Origin: JBFMFB01 sp040752115
GTDB lineage: Bacteria > Pseudomonadota > Gammaproteobacteria > Burkholderiales > Sulfuricellaceae
DNA length: 21,998 nt
NCBI GenBank assembly: GCA_040752115.1
Contig: JBFMFB010000030.1
Location: 1 to 21,998, forward strand
Direction of reading: 5' to 3'
The position numbers were made by a program, and so were the translations under genes. Under the pieces are notes generated by a model that had not been told where the DNA came from, did no database searches, and worked only from the letters and a program-made list of their open reading frames with translations. Shown here one piece after another: positions 7,841 to 14,520 of this stretch. Within the stretch, counting starts at the first letter, position 1. Every line of letters starts with the position of its first letter.

Positions 7841-8029
7841 GACAGGATTAACAGGATTTTTCAGGATTAACAGGATTTTTTCGGAGATCGTAAGTTTTGG
7901 GGTAAAGTGAACCCCGGCACGGCAAATCAAGTTGCCGATAATATCGCGAGATTGTTCCGTCCCACAGCGGCGCCCAGTGAAACGGATAATATCCGGTAAA
8001 TCCTGAAAAATCCTGTTAATCCTGTCAAT
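7841..8029. repeat. AGGATTAACAGGATT-family inverted pair around a gene-free core
   Basis: Bases 7841-7881 contain gacaggattaacaggattt twice in tandem form, and 7997-8029 hold the reverse complement (aaatcctgttaatcctgtc). They enclose about 115 bases with no gene between pdxA and rsmA. The pdxA stop codon lies inside the right arm, and the rsmA start lies only 13-16 bases beyond the left arm. The layout, short iterated units in inverted arms around a unique core, is the same as in the CACGAAT elements although the sequence is unrelated. Confidence 0.88.
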
Positions 8030-9017
8030 TTCCCCCCCTTTCCCGCCCCGCCATTTCAACCGCCAGTTCCAGCGCCGCCTTCAGGCTGCCGAGCTCGATC
8101 CGGCCAGTGCCGGCCAGTTCCAGCGCGGTGCCGTGATCGACCGAAGTGCGGATGATCGGCAGGCCGAGCGTGACGTTGACCCCTCCGCCGAAGCTGGCGT
8201 GCTTGAGCACCGGCAGCCCCTGGTCGTGGTACATCGTCAGCACGGCATCGCCTTGTTCCAGTGTATGCGGGACAAACAGCGTATCGGCAGGCAGCGGCCC
8301 GGCGAGATCCATGCCATCTGCGCGCAGCGCCGCCAGAACCGGCGCGATCACTTCGATCTCTTCCCGCCCCAGGTGGCCGGATTCGCCGGCATGGGGATTG
8401 AGTCCGGCTACCAGGATGCGCGGCCGCGTGATGCCGAAGCGCACCGCCAGATCGCGGTGCAGGATGCGCAGTGTCACATCGAGGTTCTCCTTGGTGATGG
8501 CGGCGGGCACGTCCTTCAGCGGCAGGTGTGTGGTGGCGAGCGCCACCCGCATGCCGCCGCCGACCAGCATCATCACCACCTTCGGCGTCGCGGTCAGTTT
8601 CGCAAGGAATTCAGTGTGGCCGGTGAAGGGAATGCCGGCATCGTTGATCACGCCCTTGTGCACCGGGGCGGTGACCATTGCGCCGTAGGTGCCGTCGAGG
8701 CAGCCTTCGACGGCGCTTCGCAGCGTATCGAGCACGTAGCGGGCGTTGGCCGGGACGAGCCTGCCCGGCTCGGCCGGCACTGCCAGTGGGTGGTGCTGCA
8801 CGGCGAGCGTGCCAGGGGGGATTCCCTCGCCGGGAATGAAATCGGCAAGGTTCAGCGGGAGCCCGAGCCGGCCCGCGCGGGCGGCCAGCAGGGATTTGTC
8901 CCCCACCACCACGATTCGTGCAGGAAGCGGCTGCTGCGCCAGCAGCACGCACAAGTCCGGCCCGATGCCGGCGGGCTCGCCGGCGGTCAGGGCGATGGTC
9001 GGATGATTCAGTGTCAA
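8025..9017 (-). CDS. pdxA: 4-hydroxythreonine-4-phosphate dehydrogenase
   Basis: PdxA oxidises 4-phosphohydroxy-L-threonine with NAD(P)+ in DXP-dependent pyridoxal phosphate synthesis. The 330-residue length is typical. Visible family motifs are ALTAGEPAGIGPDL at the start, the metal-ligand regions FTGHTEFLA, LNPHAGESGHLG and YHDQGLPVLKH, and the C-terminal IRTSVDHGTALELAGTG. It follows surA, with a 104-base gap containing a single AGGATTAA-type repeat. The last codons (a run of G/A bases) run into the next repeat, so the C-terminal three or four residues may be repeat-derived. Confidence 0.96.
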   Translation of the reverse strand: MTLNHPTIALTAGEPAGIGPDLCVLLAQQPLPARIVVVGDKSLLAARAGRLGLPLNLADFIPGEGIPPGTLAVQHHPLAVPAEPGRLVPANARYVLDTLRSAVEGCLDGTYGAMVTAPVHKGVINDAGIPFTGHTEFLAKLTATPKVVMMLVGGGMRVALATTHLPLKDVPAAITKENLDVTLRILHRDLAVRFGITRPRILVAGLNPHAGESGHLGREEIEVIAPVLAALRADGMDLAGPLPADTLFVPHTLEQGDAVLTMYHDQGLPVLKHASFGGGVNVTLGLPIIRTSVDHGTALELAGTGRIELGSLKAALELAVEMAGRERGGN

Positions 9018-9076
9018 CGCAAACCTGCGGACGCGGAACAGGCAGGATACTTCAGGGTTAAGACGCCTTGCTTCTG

Positions 9077-9108
9077 TAAATCCTGAGAAATCCTGTTAAT
9101 CCTGTCCA
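9077..9108. repeat. AGGATTAACAGGATT-family repeat, single arm
   Basis: The sequence aaatcctgagaaatcctgtt followed by aatcctgtcc matches the right arm of the pair at 7997-8029 with one difference (gagaaa for gaaaaa). No opposing arm is present nearby. It lies in the short gap between the surA stop and the pdxA start. Confidence 0.8.
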
Positions 9109-9121
9109 TATTTTCCTGCCT

Positions 9122-10465
9122 TTATTTTTCTTCCAGCCGGTATTCGACATAAGCCCGGTCGCGCAACTGACGCAGCCACTCCTGGAAGGCTTCGTCGGCT
9201 TTGCGGAGGCGCAGTTCCTGGCGTGCCTGCATCCGCTGCCGCTCGCGGCTGACGTCCTCGCTGCGGCGCTCCAGCACCTGGATCAGATGCCAGCCGAACT
9301 GGGATTGCACCGCTTCGGAAATCTGCCCGGGCTTCAGCGCATTCATGGCGCGCTCGAATTCGGGCACGGTATCGCCGGGAGATATCCAGCCCAGATCGCC
9401 GCCTTTTGCGGCAGAGCCGTCTTCTGAGTGGAGCCGGGCCAGTTCGGCAAAATTGGCACCGTTGTCCAGCCGCTCCTTGAGTTGCCGCATGCGGTGCTTG
9501 GCGTCGCTTTCCGATACCAGTTCGCTGGTTTTGATCAGGATATGACGGACATGGGTTTGCTGCACCACCAGCGGCACGTCCTTGCTGCGCTTGTCCAGCA
9601 GCTTGAGGATATGGAAACCGTTGGGGCTGCGCAGAACGTCGCTGGCATCGCCGGAGCGCATTCCAGCAAGCGCCTCAGCGAACAGGGTGGGCAGCTGGCC
9701 GCCGGAGCGCCAGCCGAGAACGCCGCCCTGCAAGGCGTCCGGCGCATCGGAATAGCTTACCGCAATCTGGCGGAAATCCTTGCCGCCATTGATCTCGGCA
9801 AGGGCCTGTTCGGCGCGCATGCGGCGCTCCTGGATCTGCTCCGGGCTGGCCTGTTCCGGCACGCGGATCAGGATGTGCGCCAGGCTGTATTCCGTTTCGT
9901 GGTTGCGGCGCGCCGCCTGGTTGCCGAGGAGGTTGTCCACCTCGCTTTCGCTGACGGTAACACGGTTGTCCACCTCGCGTTCGCGCAGCCGAGCCAGGAT
10001 GATTTCCTCGCGGATGTCCTCGCGGAACTTGCTGAAATTGACACCGTCCTTTTCCAGCGCGGCGCGGAATTGCTCCATGCCGAGCTTGTTGTCCTCGGCG
10101 ATGCGCTGCATGGCCCTGTCGAGCTGCATGTCGTCCACGCGCACCCCGGTTTCCCTGGCATATTGCAGCTGCACGCGGTCGGTGATGATGCGCTCGAGCA
10201 GCTGCTTCTCCAGCACCTCGCGCGGGGGCAGCGGCGTGCCTTGTTTCTTCAGCTGCTGGACGACGATCTGCATCCGTTCGTTGAGTTCGTACTGGGTCAG
10301 CACTTCGCTGTTGACCACCGCCACGATCCGGTCAAGCGGAACGATGCCGCCTTTGACGGGCGATTCGGCAGCCGCGGCGGCGCCGGTCAGCAGGCAGGCG
10401 GCGAGCGCCAGGATCGAATACAGCGGATATCTAGCGGGGCGGAACTTCGGTTGATCTGGCTTCAT
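9122..10465 (-). CDS. surA: Periplasmic peptidyl-prolyl isomerase and outer-membrane protein chaperone
   Basis: SurA escorts unfolded outer-membrane proteins, including LptD, across the periplasm. From ATG 10465 the protein has 447 residues: a signal peptide (basic start, core YSILALAACLLTGAAAAA), an N-terminal SurA domain beginning LDRIVAVVNSEVLTQYEL, and two parvulin domains, opening AHILIRVPE and RHILIKTSE and closing GFHILKLL and GWHLIQVL. A C-terminal helix ends the protein. ATG 10489 is an alternative that gives a longer basic leader; neither has a clear Shine-Dalgarno. It overlaps the end of lptD by 35 bases (59 with the longer start), consistent with one operon. Confidence 0.95.
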   Translation of the reverse strand: MKPDQPKFRPARYPLYSILALAACLLTGAAAAAESPVKGGIVPLDRIVAVVNSEVLTQYELNERMQIVVQQLKKQGTPLPPREVLEKQLLERIITDRVQLQYARETGVRVDDMQLDRAMQRIAEDNKLGMEQFRAALEKDGVNFSKFREDIREEIILARLREREVDNRVTVSESEVDNLLGNQAARRNHETEYSLAHILIRVPEQASPEQIQERRMRAEQALAEINGGKDFRQIAVSYSDAPDALQGGVLGWRSGGQLPTLFAEALAGMRSGDASDVLRSPNGFHILKLLDKRSKDVPLVVQQTHVRHILIKTSELVSESDAKHRMRQLKERLDNGANFAELARLHSEDGSAAKGGDLGWISPGDTVPEFERAMNALKPGQISEAVQSQFGWHLIQVLERRSEDVSRERQRMQARQELRLRKADEAFQEWLRQLRDRAYVEYRLEEK

Positions 10466-12656
10466 GAGGCTGGTCGGACGATTTGGCATAGCCGGAAATA
10501 TTCAGTTTAAGCACGTCAATCGGATTGGAGCCGATGCGGCTGACGCCGTTCAGCTCCAGCTGGACGAACAGGGAGTTGCTCACCTCGCCGGTAGCAGTTG
10601 CGAAGCGGTGCGCCACCACGCGCGCCGCCCAGCAGCCGCCATTATATTCAAGACCGGCAAGCCCCTCCAGAATTTTGCTGTCCAGCAGCGAGTAATTCCA
10701 CCGCGCCAGCGCTTGCCAGTACCCGTAAACCGGCCACTGCGTGGAAACGTCGATCTGCTTCAGCGAGGCGCGAGTGTAGCGGTAGCTGAAATTGAGCGTC
10801 TTGCCGGGCTGCGGTTGATAGCGGGTGCCGAGGTTGAATTTTTCCGTCTGTTCCCGGTTCGGGTTGTATTGCCAGCCGGCGTCGAGGGTCCATCCTGGCA
10901 CGAAGCGCCCGCTCGCCACGGCCAGAATGTCGGAGGTTTTGTCGGTGCGCGCGGGCGAGGTCAGCGTTACCTCCTGCTCCTTGAAGTAGTAGCGCTGGCC
11001 GATCGCCGCCGTCAGGTAAGCCTGCCCGCTGGTGGGGTCGAGCAGGCGTGAGGTGAGCGCCGCCGTGACCTGGTTGGCGTCGTTGATGCGGTCGCTGCCG
11101 CTGAAACGGTTTTCCGTGAACAGCTGGGCGTAGCTCAAATCCAGCTCGCCACTGTCGAACACGGGAAGCTGGTCCTGTTTGCGGTATGGTACATAGAGAT
11201 AGTACAGGCGCGGCTCCAGGGTCTGGACATAGGTCTTGCCGCGCGCTTCCAGATCGCGTTCGAAGAATACGCCGCTGTCCACGCTGAGGATCGGAACGTT
11301 GCGGGTGGCATCGGGGAAGCCGGAGGCATTGTTCTCGCCTAGCGCGTAACGAGTGTGGTGCAGGCCGATTTTCGGTGTGACGTAGCCGAAAATCGTGGTG
11401 AGCGGCAGGCTGGCGCTGGGGTTGAGCATGAAGCGCTGGCCGTTGATCAGGGTGGGATGGCGGAAATCCACGTATTCGCTTGCCAGCGCGAGATTGGTCG
11501 AATAGACGTTCGGTTTGGTCGCGGTCAGCATCAGCTGCGGCGTCCGGTGGTAGGGCGGGACGATCGGCGCAAGCGGATCCTGCAGGGTCTGGAAGCGCTG
11601 CACCCGGGCGGAAAATCCCAGGCCGGGGGCGGCATAGCTGAGCGTGCCTTCGCGCGGCAGGTTGACTCTGGAGGTGGCGGAGATCTGGGTTCCTAGATCC
11701 CGGTAGTAGGCATCGTCGGACACTTGCTGCAGCTGAAGGCTCCCTGTCCAGCCGGCGCCGAAACTCTGCAGGTGGCGCAGGGTGAAGGCATGGCGGCTCG
11801 CGCCGGCGACCCGGTCGTCTGGGAGATAATCAAGGTCTGCCTGGCCGGAATAGTTCGGCTCCAGGTAACGGAACTCGTTGAGCAGTAGCACCCCGCGCTT
11901 GGTCAGGATGCGGGGGGTGATGGTGGCGTCGCGGTTGGGTGCGATATTCCAGTAGAAGGGCAGGGTAACGGCAAAGCCACTGTTGGAAGTGCTGCCGAAA
12001 GAAGGGGTGAGCAGGCCGGATTTGCGCTGGTTGCTGAGAGAGAAAGTCATCCAGGGCGAATAGAGCACCGGCACCCCCATGAATTCGACGCGGGCGTGGT
12101 GGGCCGTGCCGATCTGCGTGGTGCGGTCGATCTCCAGCTCGCCCGCGCGCACGAACCAGTCTTCCGAGCCTGGTTCGCAGGTGGTGTAGCGGGTGCGCAC
12201 CAGCTCGTATTTGTCCTTTCCCTGAAACAGCAGCGTTTCGGCATCGCCGTGGGCCTGCTGCCCGCCCAGCCAGAAATCGGGGGCCCGCATGTAGCCTTCG
12301 CGCCGCTCCAGCTTCATGCGCAGCTCAGGCCCGCGCATCATGTCTTTGCCCTGCTCCACGCGCACCCGGTCTTCGGCCCACACCTCGTCCTCGTCCCGGT
12401 CGTAGATCAGATGCTCGGCGAAAACCGCCTGCCCGCGCTTGCGCAGCTCGGCGTTGCCGTGCGCCTCGAATTCGGCATCCTGGTGCCCCTGCAGCCGGTC
12501 GGCGCTGATGAAAACCGGCGTCGCCTCGTCCGACGGCAGGCCGGAAAGCAGCGACGGCTGCGGCTTGAGCGCCACGGCGTCATCGTCGGCGAGGGCGGAG
12601 TGCGCGAACAGGGCGAGCAGGGAAAGGACCAACGGGGTCAGGCGGCTGTTATGCAT
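10431..12656 (-). CDS. lptD: LPS-assembly outer-membrane protein LptD
   Basis: LptD inserts lipopolysaccharide into the outer leaflet of the outer membrane with LptE. From ATG 12656 it is 741 residues: signal peptide (LTPLVLSLLALFAHSALA), an OstA/LptA-like periplasmic domain (about 45-150), then the beta-barrel, with family blocks such as YSPWMTFSLSNQRKSGLL and FYWNIAPNRDATITPR. An upstream start at 12713 would add 19 residues ahead of an already complete signal peptide and was rejected. Only two cysteines are present, C160 (matching E. coli C173) and C675 (in NGGCW, at the position of the E. coli C724/C725 pair), so one inter-domain disulfide is expected rather than two. It is the first gene of the lptD-surA-pdxA-rsmA series. 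Confidence 0.96.
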   Translation of the reverse strand: MHNSRLTPLVLSLLALFAHSALADDDAVALKPQPSLLSGLPSDEATPVFISADRLQGHQDAEFEAHGNAELRKRGQAVFAEHLIYDRDEDEVWAEDRVRVEQGKDMMRGPELRMKLERREGYMRAPDFWLGGQQAHGDAETLLFQGKDKYELVRTRYTTCEPGSEDWFVRAGELEIDRTTQIGTAHHARVEFMGVPVLYSPWMTFSLSNQRKSGLLTPSFGSTSNSGFAVTLPFYWNIAPNRDATITPRILTKRGVLLLNEFRYLEPNYSGQADLDYLPDDRVAGASRHAFTLRHLQSFGAGWTGSLQLQQVSDDAYYRDLGTQISATSRVNLPREGTLSYAAPGLGFSARVQRFQTLQDPLAPIVPPYHRTPQLMLTATKPNVYSTNLALASEYVDFRHPTLINGQRFMLNPSASLPLTTIFGYVTPKIGLHHTRYALGENNASGFPDATRNVPILSVDSGVFFERDLEARGKTYVQTLEPRLYYLYVPYRKQDQLPVFDSGELDLSYAQLFTENRFSGSDRINDANQVTAALTSRLLDPTSGQAYLTAAIGQRYYFKEQEVTLTSPARTDKTSDILAVASGRFVPGWTLDAGWQYNPNREQTEKFNLGTRYQPQPGKTLNFSYRYTRASLKQIDVSTQWPVYGYWQALARWNYSLLDSKILEGLAGLEYNGGCWAARVVAHRFATATGEVSNSLFVQLELNGVSRIGSNPIDVLKLNISGYAKSSDQPHEARSTEVPPR

Positions 12657-12725
12657 TATTGAGGGGGCATCGCGCAGAAATGCTAAAATCGCATAATTCC
12701 GGCTTTTAAGCAATCGGCTCTTGAG
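12657..12725. promoter_or_regulatory. Divergent lptD/amgK promoter region with extended -10 for amgK
   Basis: This 69-base gap must hold both promoters. On the plus strand TGCTAAAAT at 12681-12689 is a good extended -10 element (TG, one base, TAAAAT), placing a start of transcription near 12696 and a leader of about 30 bases before amgK. No good -35 is visible, which extended -10 promoters can tolerate. On the minus strand I could not settle a convincing lptD promoter. Confidence 0.5.
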
Positions 12726-13721
12726 ATGGCGACACGCGAAGAATTACTCCACAATTGGCTCATAAGGCAGTTTCCCGGCGCTGCCCTGAAAATCGAACCG
12801 GCCTCGGCGGATGCAAGTTTCCGCCGCTACTTCCGGGTGGCGGTGGACGGCGGCACGCTGATCGTCATGGATGCGCCGCCGCAGCACGAGGATTGCAGGC
12901 CGTTCCTGCACGTGGCGCGCCTGTTCGGCGAAGCGGGCGCCCACGTGCCGCGCGTGCTGGCGCAGGATCTGGAACAGGGTTTCCTGCTGCTGAGCGACCT
13001 GGGCAGCGAAACCTATCTGCAGGTGATCGACGAAGCCAATGCCGGCGAGCTGTATCGCGATGCGGTCGAAGCCCTGCTCAAGATCCAGCTCGCCAGCCGT
13101 CCCGGCGTTCTGCCGGACTACGACGAAGCCCTGCTGCTGCGCGAAATGCGTCTGTTCCCGGAATGGTATGTAAGCAAGCACTTGCAGACGGAGCTTTCAT
13201 CCGAACAGGCGGATTCGCTGGAACGGTCGTTTGCCGCCATCGTGCGCAGCAACCTCGCCCAGGGACGGGTGTACGTGCACCGCGACTACCATTCGCGCAA
13301 CCTGATGGCGAGCGAGCCCAATCCGGGCGTGCTGGATTTTCAGGACGCCGTGTACGGCCCCGTCACCTACGACCTGGTTTCCCTGTTCAAGGACGCCTAC
13401 GTCAGTTGGGAAGAGGAGCGGATACTGGACTGGACCATCCGCTACTGGGAGAAGGCAAAGCGCGCCGGCCTGCCGGTGAGCGCCGACTTCGCCGAATTCT
13501 ATCGCGATTTCGAATGGATGGGCGTGCAGCGCCACCTCAAGGTACTGGGAATTTTCGCCCGTCTCTGGCACCGCGACGGCAAGGAGGGCTACCTCAAGGA
13601 TATGCCGCTGGTGATGGCCTACCTGCGCCGCGCGTGCGAGCGCTACGTCGATCTCGTCCCATTGCTGAAGCTGCTGGACGCGCTGGAAAACCGGCAGCCC
13701 GCGGTGGGGTACACGTTCTGA
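12726..13721 (+). CDS. amgK: Cell-wall recycling sugar kinase (N-acetylmuramate/N-acetylglucosamine 1-kinase)
   Basis: This is a 331-residue aminoglycoside-phosphotransferase-fold kinase. It has the Brenner-type catalytic motif VHRDYHSRN and the metal-binding DFQDA. AmgK phosphorylates the anomeric hydroxyl of MurNAc (and GlcNAc) released from old peptidoglycan, and MurU then makes UDP-MurNAc, bypassing de novo synthesis and giving intrinsic fosfomycin tolerance in Pseudomonas. The assignment rests on fold, length, position divergent from lptD and immediate linkage to murU, the arrangement known from Pseudomonas. A generic phosphotransferase label would be the conservative alternative. The ribosome-binding site is weak (TTGAG just before ATG). 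Confidence 0.88.
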   Translation: MATREELLHNWLIRQFPGAALKIEPASADASFRRYFRVAVDGGTLIVMDAPPQHEDCRPFLHVARLFGEAGAHVPRVLAQDLEQGFLLLSDLGSETYLQVIDEANAGELYRDAVEALLKIQLASRPGVLPDYDEALLLREMRLFPEWYVSKHLQTELSSEQADSLERSFAAIVRSNLAQGRVYVHRDYHSRNLMASEPNPGVLDFQDAVYGPVTYDLVSLFKDAYVSWEEERILDWTIRYWEKAKRAGLPVSADFAEFYRDFEWMGVQRHLKVLGIFARLWHRDGKEGYLKDMPLVMAYLRRACERYVDLVPLLKLLDALENRQPAVGYTF

Positions 13722-13740
13722 ACAAAAAACTTAAATCAGG

Positions 13741-13814
13741 GGTGGCGCGAATTTTCACGACCGCACTCGAATGGAATCCATTCGTGTGCATTCGTGTCAT
13801 TCGTGGCCAAAAAA
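13741..13814. repeat. CACGAAT-family element, copy C, inside the amgK-murU operon
   Basis: A compact version with almost no core: a degenerate left arm (GGTGGCGCGAATTTTCACG) meets an intact right arm of ATTCGTG units, with CGAATGGA/TCCATTCG at the centre. It ends in GGCCAAAAAACC directly against the murU ATG at 13819, so the hairpin occupies the place of a normal ribosome-binding site. Confidence 0.8.
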
Positions 13815-13818
13815 CCCC

Positions 13819-14505
13819 ATGAAAGCCATGATACTGGCCGCCGGCCGCGGCGAGCGCATGCGCCCGCTGACCGACGCTACGCCCAAGCCGCTGCTGGAAG
13901 CGGGCGGCAAGCCGCTGATCGTGTGGCACATCGAGAAGCTGGCACGGGCGGGATTTCGCGAGCTGGTGATCAACCATGCCCATCTCGGCCACCTGATCGA
14001 AGCCGCCCTGGGCAACGGCAGCCGTTTCGGGGTGAGCATTCGCTATTCGCCGGAGGCCGAGGCGCTGGAAACCGCGGGCGGTATCGCCAACGCGCTGCCG
14101 CTGCTGGGAGCGGCGCCTTTTCTGGTGGTCAATGGCGACGTTTTCAGCGATTACGATTTCGGCGCGCTCCTGGCCCGTTTGCCGGACATGGCGGGGCTGC
14201 CCATGGCGCACCTGGTGCTGGTGGACAACCCGCCGCACCATCCGCATGGCGACTTCGCCCTCGAAGGCGGCTTGGTGAAGGCGCATGGCGAGCGTATGCT
14301 TACTTTCAGCGGCATCGGTCTGTATCGGCCGGAAATGTTTGCCGGCATAAGCCGCGGCAGCAAGGCGAAGCTTGCCCCGCTGTTGCGCGAGCACATGAAT
14401 GCGGGCCGGATAAGCGGCGAGCACTACCTTGGCCGCTGGCTGGATGTCGGCACGCCGGAGCGCCTGAAGCAGCTGGATGCCGACCTGTCGGAGCGCGCTG
14501 CCTGA
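13819..14505 (+). CDS. murU: N-acetylmuramate alpha-1-phosphate uridylyltransferase
   Basis: This 228-residue nucleotidyltransferase has the sugar-nucleotide signature ILAAGRGERMRPLTDATPKPL, the metal-binding VVNGDVFSDYDF, and a C-terminal YLGRWLDVGTPERL. MurU turns MurNAc-1-phosphate and UTP into UDP-MurNAc. It follows amgK, which supplies its substrate. The start at 13819 was chosen because homology begins with MKAMILAAG; the 16 codons upstream in frame translate repeat copy C. No Shine-Dalgarno precedes the ATG. Its stop lies 15 bases from the end of convergent cbbO, with no visible terminator between them. Confidence 0.93.
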   Translation: MKAMILAAGRGERMRPLTDATPKPLLEAGGKPLIVWHIEKLARAGFRELVINHAHLGHLIEAALGNGSRFGVSIRYSPEAEALETAGGIANALPLLGAAPFLVVNGDVFSDYDFGALLARLPDMAGLPMAHLVLVDNPPHHPHGDFALEGGLVKAHGERMLTFSGIGLYRPEMFAGISRGSKAKLAPLLREHMNAGRISGEHYLGRWLDVGTPERLKQLDADLSERAA

Positions 14506-14520
14506 CGCGCCGTTTCCGGC

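Noticed and set aside
7838..8059. 73-codon minus-strand open frame between pdxA and rsmA
   Set aside because: It consists of the AGGATTAA repeat arms and core and overlaps the end of pdxA; residues such as INRINRIF simply translate the repeat.
8133..9086. Plus-strand open frame opposite pdxA
   Set aside because: Antisense to a complete PdxA; no recognisable domain or ribosome-binding site.
13771..13818. Upstream extension of murU by 16 residues
   Set aside because: These codons are translated repeat copy C; family similarity begins at the ATG at 13819.
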